Assembly: GCA_015039365.1 (NCBI GenBank)
Contig: WION01000047.1
Location: 62,001-126,000 of the forward strand
DNA length: 64,000 nt
Source of the DNA: Amanita rubescens
Taxonomy: Eukaryota; Basidiomycota; Agaricomycetes; Agaricales; Amanitaceae
Direction of reading: 5' to 3'
In this document: piece after piece, positions 12,495 to 24,303 of the stretch
How the letters are laid out: every line of letters starts with the position of its first letter
Position numbering within the stretch: the first letter of the stretch is position 1
Notes under the pieces: generated by a model
Database searches by the model: none
The model's input: only the letters and a program-made list of their open reading frames with translations
What the model was told of the DNA's origin: nothing
Made by a program: the position numbers and the translations under genes

Positions 12495-14314
12495 TGTACG
12501 ATACAATTGTAAAATAAGGGCCGAGTTTAAAGAACAGGGATGAGAATGTGATCGCGATTGCCCGGAAAGAACAGGGATCGTAACCCATTCATTGTTCTCT
12601 TCGGACTCCCTCGAGTATATCCTGCCTTCCGATCCCGTCGCGGAGAATCCAGCGGCCCTTTCCCATCGTTTCCATGGTTCGTCGCCTGGCACGAACCGCA
12701 TCGAAAACATCATGCAACAACCGCTCAACTTCGTCAAACATTAAAAGCGAAGAGATCGCGAAATTGGATATCATCCATTGAGTGAGAAGTTGGGGTAGGT
12801 AAGTGTTCTGTCTTTAGTACTGGTACGCTCAAACTTTGCAAGACGCCTAGCGGCCGCGAAGAAGTGTACTTGTCGCGTAAAAACGAAAGGTGTGAATGAA
12901 CAAAGCGTCAGAGGACACGAAGAAGATACGGTCTTGCTCCCAAACAAGAGTGCATGATGAGCCGAAGGGCATCGGAATAAAATGGTGAAAACCCGTGGAT
13001 AGGCACGAGATTTTCAGGTGCTGATTTTCGATTGGGTTTGGCGCATTCTCTGAGCTGAAGGAGCGAGCAGGTAGGAGAAACCAGCGTGACTGCAATGCTG
13101 GAGACGGTGCCATGTCTACGAAGGAATGACTCGATGCGGTACCGTGCATGCCGCTCTAACAGGTTTTCTGGATTCCATTTGACAGCCCAGCACTCAGGAT
13201 GGGAGAGGCTCAGGTCGGCCATATTCGCCCCGATAAGCCTCCTTGACAAGGTGAGAAGAGAAAAAGGTGCCCGATATAGCGTAGGACATTCAAGGACGTC
13301 ATTGGCAAAATGGAGGAGGCACGAGGTATTTCATAGAACCTATGGCGTCAGGATTAATGGGGGATAGTGGGGTTTTAAACCTGATTTTTTAGAGCGGCTT
13401 GAATGACTGTATTGAATGACTCAGCGAATGGCAGGAAGAATTCTAATAGCCATTGTATAGAAGCCACGACGATCATTGAAAGGAGAGACATGGAAATCTT
13501 GTGGGAAGGTCCGCTGGTGATCATAGCTTGAAAAAGTTGGAGATTATAATTTGTGAAGCACCATTCTCGCTACTTACAGTCTTCATTTTTGTTGCCTACT
13601 TGCAGAACATAGACATGACTTCCACCGGAGGTGTTAGGTACCTGTTGTAATAATGTTTGACTCGGATTAATTAACATTAAAGTTGCCTGCCATACCTCAA
13701 GAACGGCGATCCAAAGGTTGTTGAATTTATAACAGTAGTATACTGTAACCCTCAAGGCCCACATAATTTGGCATCGTCATTGTCCAAAAATCTTCTAGAA
13801 CGGCCGTTACCTCCATATAGCCACCTTGAAAGGTAATCCTGAATCGTTCGGTTTTCATGGTTGGAGCGAAGATCCAAAAGTCTTCCACGTGTGCCGCCGT
13901 AGCTAAAGATCCAACCATAGCCCAAATCAAGGGAGTGACACTCTAACACCGCAGCAGAGAGTAATAATGAAGACGTTAGATAAGAGAATGAATGCTTAAA
14001 CTCTGAAGAAAGTAATTCAAATTGAACATGGACGACCCGACCAAACAGGATGCACGCTCTATACCGAGAAGAATTTTGGTTATCTGCGGGCATAAATGTG
14101 CGTTAGAGAGGGACCAGGAAAAAGAAGTTGATTCACACCTCATTCATCGGCTTGGGTTGGCCCGTGTGGGACCAACGATTTCAACTTTCACATGTCACGT
14201 GAACTCCGACCAATGGCGTCGCGACGGTCGCGTAGTTGGTGACCGGTGACCGGTGACCTTCCAAATCCGATTCTACCGTACTCAAGGTTCGAGACGTGAA
14301 TTTTGTTTCACGAG
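12495..14314. other. intergenic; two weak minus-strand ORFs, no firm gene
   Basis: Open frames at 12908-13249 and 13752-14093 (minus) have a protein-like composition, but no domain or splice logic I could confirm. Near the right end lie a palindromic CACGTG at 14196-14201 and three GGTGACC in tandem at 14238-14258, both probably in the promoter of the next gene. Confidence 0.4.
14238..14258 (+). promoter_or_regulatory. GGTGACC triple repeat, possible promoter element
   Basis: Three perfect tandem GGTGACC copies lie 57 nt before the ATG at 14315, with a CACGTG box 37 nt further upstream. They may bind a transcription factor; this is inference. Confidence 0.35.
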
Positions 14315-16327
14315 ATGGATGTCCCTCCATTGAGACCCACGCCACAGACACCTATGGGTCCCATGAAGTTGACACTAGGGGTTGAGGAAAGTCGTGCTCA
14401 CCGTCATCAGCGCCAGCAGAGCAGGTTTCGCGACCGCGGTGGGTTCGTAATTTGGTTTGGAAGATGGATATTCTGCTGATGCCCCCTTCTGCAGGATTTT
14501 TAAGCCGTCTAATAGAAATACCCTTGTGGACATTCTCATGGGCCGCAGAGCCCCCTCTCCCAGGAAGTCAATGAGACGAAGTGCTTCGTGCTCTCCTTCC
14601 AAGAGAGACAAAACTCCGTCAAGGCCAGATGTTGATAAGACTCGCGTGTCGTGCAATGACTCTGCAGTTTCCCCGACAAAGACAAAGACGCCGAGGAAAA
14701 CTCGGTCTCTTGTCCCTCCCCAAGCCACTTTGGAAGGTGGGTCAAGCGTTTGACACCTACTATTCATCTTTATTCATATACTATCACGAAGAGAACAGAA
14801 CGGCGCACTTACACGAGTCTCAAGCGGAGGAGACTTCTGCGGGTAATTGCCCATGTCTCGCAACCCTGCTGGAACTAATCACCATGCACGACAGCCCAGC
14901 CTACGGCGACACGGAGAGGCAGGACATCAAAGCAGTCGAACCCAACCGGCAACGAGAAAGAGAGCAGGCCAAAATCGAAACGCAAAACTTCTAAATCTGA
15001 ATCAGCACCACGGAGAAAACGGACTGGATCCCAGAAGGCCAAATCGTCACCGGCGGAGAAAAGCAAGCTGGTGGCGGGGACATCTAGTGCTCAAACAAAA
15101 CCGTTGTCTAGACTCTCAACTATTGGCGAAGAGGCTGAGCGGAATGAGTTCTCCGATGATGAAAGATCAATAGCGGCGGATACGAAAGGCAAAAAGAAGC
15201 GTGTTGCAGGTAAACTTGATTTCGTAAAGAGCAAATTGGATGCCTTACTTTCGGGCAGCTAGGACTGGGATGTCGAAAAGCGTTGTTACGGCGGATGAAG
15301 ACGCCGCAATCGTCAGGAATAGAAAGCAGGGAACGCGGGCTTCTGGTTCGCGGTCTGTTACGACGAAGACTTGCTCAGAGAAGAAATCCTCGTCTGGCAA
15401 GTCAACAGCGACAACCCTTAAAGAACGCCCAGAATCTGTCTTATCAAATCAGCCTAATGCGCCCACGCCTGCCAGGTGTCAAGCGAACGAATCCGGCCCA
15501 GGATCCAAGGTAGCGGCAATGGACGGTGATGAAGTAACGACACATTCCGATGAGTTAGTGGACGCTAACGAAATTCTCATAAAGGAAGGTGGATCTTCAA
15601 AACCGGCGTCCCGTCGGAAACGTCAGCATGACGCTGGCGTCGAGAATCAGGGCCGTTGTGCAAAACGTGTCAGACCTTGTATAGCAGGAGTGAAAGATGG
15701 GGAAATCGGCAAAACGAGCAATCAGATCGAACGGGGGGCAAACGCTTCATTTCCGAAGTGTCAGGATGCGAAAATTACCAATCTTAGTAAGGAATCAGGA
15801 CGCGAGGGTAAAGCCACTTCGGTTACTAACGTTTCATTGGAAATGAGTGGAGCCCAATCCAAAAAGCGTGAAAGGAACCCTGAAGATTCATCTCTAACGC
15901 TCTGCCCTTCAAAACGTTTCAAATCAGATGAAGCCAACGCGAGTCCTGGTGCGCTCAAAATCCCGCGTGATCGGTCCGCAAAATCTGGGAACATAAATCA
16001 AGAGGCAGATTTTGAAGTTGCTGGTAAATGGCGAGTCTTTCGCTTAATTCGCTTCCCGCACTGAATGAAACTGATTTACTGCTTACTAGCGTCCCCTCTT
16101 CTAGAAACCTCAAAGAAAACAACGCTGCCTCAAAGAGGCCACTAAAAGCCACTACACAGGGAAGCAAGTCCAAAGTCGGTAACTCCCCTATTTGATCAAC
16201 ACGTGCTGATATTGACCACAAGACATCTAACAAACGAGGACTCCCTCGCCGGGTGTTGCAAAGACTAAAGAATTCAGAACCTCATCCAGTCGACGATGAA
16301 CCGGATCCTATTGACTTTCTATCTTGA
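14315..16327 (+). CDS. basic Ser/Lys-rich nuclear-type protein, unknown
   Basis: Not recognised. Reading plausible junctions gives one long frame: N-terminal PPLRPTPQTPMGPMKLTLG, then FCRIFKPSNRNTLVDILMG, then long low-complexity stretches rich in K, R, S and T with several basic nuclear-localisation-like clusters (KKKR, SRRKRQ, KRP), ending DEPDPIDFLS with the stop at 16325-16327. Inferred introns: 14391-14463, a pair near 14735-14883 that flank a small exon, one at about 15210-15260, and two near the 3' end whose acceptors I chose to keep the frame (after acctcaaag and after aaacgag). The exon structure of the last third is less sure. The composition fits a chromatin- or chromosome-associated protein; no catalytic motif is seen. 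Confidence 0.6.
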
Positions 16328-17475
16328 GACCAATCTAAGCTATTTATCTAAACTGCAAGTTGTTCCATGTATTTTATCTTGCTACACCGTCGTAGATTTG
16401 TATCATCTGTACATTACTATCAATATACTATCTCTACTTTGAAGAACTACTAATGCCTTCCATTTTCGTCGCATGCCATTCCTGAAATGAAGTATGCTAA
16501 TCTGACTTGCCCATCGCACAAGCAAAGACTGAAACGGCTAGGCAGGACTCAGACCAAACCTGAGTCGCCCCCGTGACTGGCTAGCAGGGTCAGAGACAAA
16601 CTTTCTGATCACTGATAATTTAGCATCCTCTAAGAATTCATATCAGTGGTCCGAATCCGAGTCGGCCAATAGTAGTGATGATAATTCAGTAAATATTAGC
16701 AGCTGCGCAGGCCGAGCAGTGAGCAACAATGAACGAGCTCCCCTCGTTTTGTTCGGTGTTCCTCGTCTGCATATATTTCACAGTAGGGGCGGATCATATT
16801 CAATCCTAAAATAGCACACATAAATGGTGGGTGTTTGAATCAATGGCCTCATTAGAGGGTCTATATCACCGAGCGGCGAACATTGACAAACTAGTATATA
16901 GCGAGAACACTGTCGACTTGGACTGAGAGGGATTTTAATCACCGTTGATGCAGATATTGCACCCACAGGCAACAATACTAGTAAATCGTCTCTATATATG
17001 TCGTAGCATGCGCCACAAAGGAATGGGCAACAATGGACCAAAACATGTCAGATCAAGCGTTTATCCTGAATTTTCGCCGAAATTTTACATGAGAACAACC
17101 TTGTAAACATAGCAAGGTCATCTTGAATTGGACAACCAATTGTTGTTCCCGCAAGGATGAATTTCGTGTGGAAGGTTTCGCTAATCAAGATTACTAGTGA
17201 CACATGGTCAGGCACTATAGCATCTGGGGCGACGTGAATGTGGGATGAAGGTGGCTGTAATGGATTGCCGATGGTCCAGACTGGCCGACCCCTGCGCGGT
17301 ACCCGTGAAAGAGATCTAGCAGAAACTGTAAGCTATAGTTTGTAGCAAGTGGTCTACATGTTAAATTATTGCAGGTAAATAAATGGCCGAGTAAGTAGGC
17401 TTTCTAGTTGAACAAGGGTCCAAGCCTAACGACGCACCAGCCATGGGCAAATGGGATCAGGGACCATTCTTCTCA
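16328..17475. other. intergenic, no gene seen
   Basis: About 1.1 kb between the convergent 3' ends of the basic protein gene and the F-box-like gene. No ORF, repeat or RNA signal I can support. Confidence 0.5.
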
Positions 17476-18640
17476 TCAGCGGAATGCCCACGCAGAGTCT
17501 GGACCGGCGCGTGCAAAAGCTTTGGAATCCATGAATGTGACATGAAGGAGTCTAGGGCAGACGGCAGACCACTCTTCTAACAATTTGAACTTTACGTTCT
17601 CCGGAGCTCCCTGAGATGTTTTCGCATCGCCGTCGATTGACCACCCGTGTAATTCTAAACGTCTGAGCGACCTCATAATCGATAAGGCTTTCGTAAACTC
17701 GCCACCAGGGCGCAGCTTCCAAGAACATTAATTTGCCAGGCCACACCACGCTATCGAAACAGACTCACCGTATAATGAATGGACTGCTGCATGGCATAGA
17801 TCCTCAACCATATCACATTAGGAAATTTGCTCATGCCCTTGAAAAGATCACGAATGAGGATCGTGTCAGAGAAACTTTCCAAGAACACGGAAACGTAACG
17901 AATGTCTGCGCTGTTCGTGATATAGTGACTTCCAATATCTTGGTCCAATGACCTGACGATACCCCCAAATATTTCTGCGGGTTCTGCGTAAAGCGCAGGA
18001 AATACGCTGAGATGGTTTAAATTTGGCAAAAGCCCTTCAGGTTCTAGTGTGAATATTCGTGGTAACCGGCTTCGCAGCTCCTGGTCCATTCCGTGGAATT
18101 CTTGAAGAAGGAGCGCATCGTCGCATCCATATGTATATAAGCCCAAAAATTGCAAGTCGGAATGATGCTCGATTATCGAGGCGACGTTTAAGGAATGGTC
18201 ACAGTACAACGTTCGAAGCTGGAAGCAGCTTTTTCTGTAGCGTGAAAGCTTTAGTACAAGCGGCTTAAACCAGTCTCGACATACGTTAATATGCGATCAA
18301 TGACTTCTTTCGCTGCAGCGTGGTAGCCACCTGGTACTTTCACCCGCAGATCAAGTAATGAAGGCATCTGGGTGAGAGCCGCGGCCAATAATTCCAGTAT
18401 TTCACTGGACCCCAGATGGGGAAGGACGAATGCCAAAGATTGCACAAAAGATGCTCTCGTAGGACTGGCGCACAACGATTGGATGCAACGATTGTCTGAC
18501 CAAAAGCCATCTGAGACTTTTCGGTATAAGACAATTTCTGCCTGCTTCTGTAATAAAGAATTGGCACAAGCTAGCGCGGCTAAGCTTGCTGGTACGCAGA
18601 AAGTGCAAATGTGATGAATCAGCTCAGGAAAGAGTAGCAT
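17476..18640 (-). CDS. F-box-like / leucine-rich protein
   Basis: Probable substrate adaptor of an SCF ubiquitin ligase, as in the expanded mushroom F-box families. Three exons give 353 residues; introns are 18235-18284 and 17716-17768. The N-terminus has an F-box-like helix pattern (LFPELIHHICTFC, then LAALACANSLLQKQAEIVLYR). It is followed by leucine-rich segments of the kind found in such proteins (LLDLRVKV, LQFLGLYTY, LNHLSVFPALY, LRRLELHGW, LLHVTFMDS). The F-box is diverged, so the SCF role is inferred. It runs convergent with the basic protein gene. No frame breaks. Confidence 0.7.
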
Positions 18641-19235
18641 CGCAGGGGTCCAGGCGCGGGGCGAGGTGTAAGCGTTGACAGGAAGGGTACGATAGCATCG
18701 GTGCTGATGGATGAGATATCAGCATGACGTGAGACCGATGCGGTGTGGAGACGGAGACGAGATCGGGCGAAGTAGAGGAATGACGGAATGAGGATGGGGA
18801 AACTAACGTTTTGGCCGCCACCGTAACAAGGGATCTAGGCTTCGGAAGGCAATACCGAGCTCGAGTAATACGAATGGCAAACAACTTATTGCAGAACCGA
18901 AATATGACCGTATTGAAATCAAACTCACTTTTAATACTCTACGCACCTTGCACATGAACTCTTAGTGGATGAAGACAGTGAGGTCCATGACAAGAAATTG
19001 GCATTACAAACAGAAAGTTGCCCTATCGGATGAACCTTGGCAATGCGGGGCCGATGAGTGAAAGTTAGATGTCAACTAAACGTTAAACGTGTTACGGACC
19101 GTTGACTAAGCGGCGCTCTTACGCCGATGACATCGATTACTGCGGAAGAAGCCGTGCTCTACGCCAGTCACCATATAGGAAGAACAAAGGAACAAATTAT
19201 TTGACTTGCAATAAAGTACATAAAGAAACCGTGCT
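18641..19235. other. intergenic, no gene seen
   Basis: About 0.6 kb between the F-box-like gene start and the SET2 3' end. A minus-strand ORF (18624-18884) overlaps the F-box start codon in another frame and lacks domain features. Confidence 0.45.
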
Positions 19236-22200
19236 TCAACACCGTATATCAGGTAACGGGCGTCGACGGGGATCGGTTGTAACGTGAGTCAAGTCCTTCA
19301 TTGGTTCATTGGCAACGTCAGGTGAGATGGAGGGGTCCAATGGCGATTCCTCAGCCCACCCGGTCAGAGACATATCAAGTGCCTCGCTCACGGATACCAT
19401 CGCAGTTCCCAGATCATCTTGCTCGTGCACTTCATGATCATCGCGCTCGACCTCGCTTTCGGAGTCAGATTCCATGTCCATTGCTTCCTCTACAGTCATT
19501 TCCACACCCATCGAGTTATCGGCGTCTTCTGTAGAGTGCGGGGTATCATTAGACATGGTTGGTGATTCCACAGACATTGAAGATGAGACAGTGGACGACG
19601 GCGGACGCTCCCTCTTCGATTTTTCTGCCTTTCTCAGAACTTTGCCTATGTATTCCTTGGCAAACTTTTTTATTTTCGTCGTTTTCTCCTCTGATAGTGC
19701 GTCCAATTGCCCTTCCTTGAACGTGGACGACTTCTTCTCCTTCTCCACGATCACGTGGGTGAGCTATCCATCCAGTCAGCAGAAGAGCAACGATCAATTG
19801 ACTGTAACGTACCTCCTTTGCATACTTCTTGAATAATTCACGATTGAGTGTCTTTGCATATTTTGACATGCATTTGACAACGACGGCTCCGACAAGTTTC
19901 TGCAATCTCTTTTCCTTGTTTGCCTCCTTCTCCTGCGACGTGAGAGTTTTTTTCGGTGACTTTGTCTTCTTGCGCGCCGCCTTTGCCTCCGCCCTCTCTT
20001 TCTCCGCAGCAGCATTAGCAGCGGCAACTTCAGCAGCAGCAATCTCGGCGGCAGCAGCTTGCTCAATGATTGCTTGAATCGACTCCCGCCGTTGTTGAAA
20101 GGTTTCTGTAGAGCGGACAGAGTGATTGGTGGGTGGCTGAAAGAGTTGTTGTACAGGACGAGCACCCCAAGCTGGGTAAGACGTAGGTTGTGCAGCTACC
20201 AATTTAGCTTTGATTCCTAAGGGTTCTTCTTCGTCGTGACGTGCTTTCTTCCATGGCCGGTTGTCCTCATCAGTGGCTGATATAACCGTTAAAAGGGCAG
20301 GTTTGTCCTCGCCATCCTAAATTGAATTAACTCGGAACCAAGGTAATCTGTGGAGTATAATAACACACCTGGACCGCTCGCTTAGGTATCCGATTGTACC
20401 ATGGCAAACTCTCCCAATGAGTAACAAGCTGAGCAACAGTTGAAATCGACTGATCCAGGCAAAATTGTTCGGCATACCTTCTGGGCAAGCGTGCTGAGTC
20501 TCGTGTCTGCCAGCTGAGCAATGCCTTGTACAGACAAGATGACTTTCGAGTCCTCCACCTTGTTACGATTCACCAATGGCCAGCTTGACATACATTGCAG
20601 CGCCTAGCGGAAATAAAAACGGGAAACGCGCAAAGGATGCTTTCTGCATACCAAGAAGACAAGTTCACTATCATTAGAGTACTCTTCCAGCAGATTTGTC
20701 ATTAGACTGTAGCCACGCAAACGCATTATCTGTCTCAGCGCAGCCTGGTCTTCAGTCATCTAAGCAATAACTCAGAGAAGAAACCTATGAGAAAATGGCA
20801 AAGCATACCCTGATACGTGTCAGCAACTTGGACAACACTTTGCGGCTTTGCGTCTGGCGTATTGCTTGCACGACCTTTGGAACATCCTTTTCCACAATGG
20901 GTTTCAGGGTAGGCTGCCATCATTTACATTAGAAATCATCAAATGGGGGGTGCAATCATTCATACCATGAAATCAGGGTCATCGATCTTCTTTCCTCTCT
21001 TCTTCTTGGTGCCCTTCAGCTCAAGAATGTCGGCCTCGTCGGTAATGCCAAGTGCTACGGGAGGAATAAGCAAACATCAGGAACTCTTGTGGGCATGGCA
21101 TACCGTCAAGATACAAATCATCCAGCGTGGCAATATCAGTTTGAGTCTTTCCTCCGATGTAACCGACGCAATTTGGCTCGCCGCAATAGCATGGTTGTGC
21201 TTGATGGCTGCAAGTGATGCCAATCTTGTCAGAAAATACGCATATATCTTCCGTTATGCACATACCCATAACGATCAACGTTATAATTGAAAGTTATTTC
21301 TTCATGCCTCTGGATATCACGTTTTGCGAATATCCCCATTCGAACGTGGTCTCCTATTGTCCATTTTGCCACATAGCAATTTGGACTACAACTGTGGTTT
21401 GCGAAGCGTCCGATACCGCCATGTTTTGTGGCATCGATGAACTAAGGATGAATGTAACCGTGTAAGCGCAGGGAGCTGGAGCGGTTTTTGGTCACGAACC
21501 TGGTCCTTCTGTAGCATCATGAAGTAGAAATGCTGGATACCCTCCTCCGCATACTCTCTCATCCGCTTCTTGAAGGACGGGGTATTGACGACGTCGCCTA
21601 CGTATTCATAAATGAACGTATCCCTAAAGCACCGTGAGTCAAGTGATTGGCAGTTGTATGCATTGGTCTTACTTTGGAAGATCCTTTTCTGCCCTAAGCC
21701 CATAACCCTTCTTCTCAGTCGACACGATCCCAATGCTGGCATATTCCTTGCGTTGGAACCTAATCATGTTTCATCAGTAGTGGCTAAGTGATACCTTGGA
21801 CATTTACCGCTGGTTTTGACAATGCAACCCACACCGACAATCATCTGGTAGACACTCTACCTGTGTCAGCCTGTTTATACAGTCTGAACCAACTCCGCAC
21901 GCATTCTTTGGATCATCGATTTCTGAGACGTTGGTTAGCCTAACACAATTGATTTCCCTAGCGACGGACCGACTCACCATGCTCATACGTGCAATCACAC
22001 GTCATGCTCTCCGAAAGCTCCTTACATCGACCTAATGTTTTGTACTGGTAGTTGTTTTCACTAATCTCACTGAACGTCCTCAGTGCTTCATCTCGTGCTA
22101 CAGGAAGATCCCCAATCAACTGGATTGCAAGTTTCTTTGAGTTTCCCGACGAAAAGCAGCCTGTAAAGACGGTGGTGGCGTCGGGGTCTCCGATTTTGTA

Positions 22201-22499
22201 CCATTTGTGGTGATTGTAGCAGGGATGGGGGCAGGGGAGAGCTTCATTTTCTCATGCGACGTTTCTGCCAAAGTCGGAGACTGAGAAGGAGAAATATGAG
22301 GTTCTAATTTCATGTCTACGTCCATGAGGGGAGCTGTAGGAGAAGATGGAGAAGACGGAGAGCGGGAAGAGAAATCATCCCCCTCTTTTACTGACGTGGT
22401 CATGGTCGTTGGTGGGGAAGAAGTAGTCACCCGTTCACTCCCAGCAATACAGCCAAGTGACGGACTCAACTCCCCTTTTTTCTTGGACGCACGAGCCAT
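19236..22499 (-). CDS. SET2: histone H3 Lys36 methyltransferase Set2
   Basis: Methylates H3K36 in chromatin transcribed by RNA polymerase II. Domains in order: a disordered Ser/Pro-rich start ([10 protein letters not shown]); an AWS zinc-cysteine region (CDCTYEH ... [10 protein letters not shown]); a SET domain with YEYVGDV, the S-adenosylmethionine-binding [11 protein letters not shown] and the catalytic-tyrosine strand NYNVDRYG; a post-[11 protein letters not shown]; a helical middle region; [14 protein letters not shown]; an Ala/Lys-rich coiled coil; and a C-terminal SRI domain ([19 protein letters not shown] ... [14 protein letters not shown]) that binds the phosphorylated RNA polymerase II tail. 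The first intron is only 41 nt (22161-22201); the others are about 48-60 nt. I see no clear WW domain, which many Set2 proteins have. Its start is 294 bp from the RPA49 start, in divergent orientation. Confidence 0.93.
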
Positions 22500-22792
22500 G
22501 CGACAGCACGACAGAGCACGACTCTTGCTATTTCAGAGCGACGGGGCTTGTGATACTCAAGTCTCCGCCAGCAATCTGGGTAAATGCGTGAAAAAATGGA
22601 CGCTGGAATCGTCAAGACAAAAAAGTTGGGATTAGATTCAATAATACATACCCAGTGGATAACGAAGGGGCAGGAAAAGTCCTAGCAATTAATCAGAAAC
22701 ATAAGTAGTGGTGTGAGGAAGTAGTGCCAAGTCCACTAAAAACCAAACACAAACTTCTTCTCCTTGACCTCGCTCCTTCCGGTAGACTTGCC
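22500..22792. promoter_or_regulatory. shared divergent promoter SET2 / RPA49
   Basis: Only 293 bp separate the two start codons, which point away from each other, so both genes must draw promoter elements from this stretch or from each other's leaders. No TATA box stands out, which suits housekeeping genes. Confidence 0.6.
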
Positions 22793-24303
22793 ATGTCGGC
22801 GACCAAGTCTCAGTCTAAAAAACGGAAGCACGATTCCATATCACAAGACAGCGGCGCCTTTAAATTGTCAGGCGTAACTCCCGGGAAGATTGGCCCCGTG
22901 TTAAGTACACCACTTTCTCCGCTTAACAACCTTCTTTGTTTTAACTTGTTACAAGTAAGCTATCCTGCGCTTCAGGCACCTCCATCGACTCCGTTCAGAT
23001 GCTACGCAAAGAAGAAGGCCAAAACGAATGGCACAACGGAAGGTACAACGGATGTCGAGAACGTTATCGTTGTGGGAGAGACAGAATCGGTGGAATTTGT
23101 CTCGAACGGTGATGAAACTACACAAGTAGCCCAAGGGGGGTGCAAGTAAGTCGCAGGCTTGTAGTCTACCTTGCAGAATACCTTCATCTTACTGTAACCC
23201 GATACAGATACCTCGTGTCCATCTACGATCGCTCAACTGGACAACTTACCGTATTACCAGTTGCCAAAACTCCTCACATTCTTAGTCGGACAGTGAAAGC
23301 TTTGAAATCAATACCTCCAGCCCCTGCTCCGTCAGCATTAGAATACAAGGAGGCTCGTACGGCTCTGGGCGAGACCTTTGGTACTAAAAAGGCCAAGGCA
23401 GCCATTCGAGCGGAAGAGAGGAGCCATATCGACGTAAGCGCTATGGAAGGCGTTATGGATTTCGTCACTGAAGGTATTGAAAAAGGCTCTGGTGGTTTAA
23501 TGACGCAAGGTATCGTGGTGTTTAATTTGGGTAACAATTGATATTCATCGAATTCTATAGAAGAGGCGAAGGAATCTGCTGATAAGAACAGGCTGATTCC
23601 TCCTTACTCAGCTTCTGCCACGGAGCCAGAAGATGTTTATCCCTTGCGTGGCATCATACCGGAAACGGAGTGGAAGACCTTGTCAATTAGCGCCTTCGAG
23701 CAAGCAGGAAGTGAAAAGGACAGGATTGCATTATTGCCTTACCGGCATTCGAAATGGATTAATGGCCACCTGGAGCGATTGATGAAGGAATCTGGAAAAG
23801 GAAGAAAAAAGAACTTGTACGTGCCCCGATCATGATCGTGATTAATGTTCTGAGATATGCCCTTGCTCAGGAAATCGCTCCTCTATATATCGGCGATGTT
23901 CATGTTTCTCAAAACGGCTCATTCTAAATTTATAGACAAACAAAAATTAAATGTTAAAATGAAGGGCGTATCAGAGCTGATTACAGATGGTCTACTCAGA
24001 AGATTTTCGGAAGTGCCGAGGGGTTCCAATGAGTAAGTGTTGCATTGGGCCGCAAGTTGAGCTTTGGTCGATAAAATCCACTGTTTAGACATCAAATGAC
24101 AACTAAAACCGAGACCACCTTACTAACCCACCTGTTTGCGCTCTGCCTGAAAGTAGACAACCATGCTACGGATACAACCGTCATAGCTCACGATCTAAGC
24201 ATGAGCGTTTCAAAGTAAGGCCACGCGGCGAAATACATGTACCTATTCTCATACGATTTTGGACAGCGTAAATCAACTCTTTAAAAGCTTAGGTGCGCAT
24301 TAA
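22793..24303 (+). CDS. RPA49: RNA polymerase I subunit RPA49, C-terminally truncated
   Basis: Subunit of RNA polymerase I; the A49/A34.5 pair helps initiation and elongation on rDNA. Seven exons give 394 residues; introns 22905-22955, 23146-23207, 23510-23560, 23817-23870, 24033-24088, 24215-24266. The N-terminal dimerisation part (ISYPALQAPPSTPF, YLVSIYDRSTGQL) and linker are followed by the tandem winged-helix part (GIIPETEW, LLPYRHSKWIN, LLYISAMFMFLKTAHSK, GVSELITDGLLRRFSE, THLFALCLKVDN, LSMSVSNVNQLFKSLG). Directly after KSLG comes AH and a stop (24301-24303). The family normally continues with a Cys-Lys-rich helix and a basic tail. The missing end falls at the edge of the gene-poor block. 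It may be a real shortened form, a splice I missed, or a damaged 3' end. Confidence 0.82.

Noticed and set aside
12589..12774. Minus-strand ORF (LLMFDEVERLLHDVFDAV) reminiscent of a small heat-shock protein start
   Set aside because: Only a loose helix pattern, no alpha-crystallin domain follows, and no splice path was found.
13752..14093. Minus-strand ORF with a hydrophobic segment
   Set aside because: No conserved motif, and the overlapping frame (13727-13930) looks equally protein-like.
14439..14463. 25-nt intron in the basic protein gene
   Set aside because: Too short; a 73-nt intron (14391-14463) with an acceptable donor keeps the frame as well.
18624..18884. Minus-strand ORF overlapping the F-box gene start
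   Set aside because: Overlaps the start codon in another frame, low-complexity S/P/R content, no domain.
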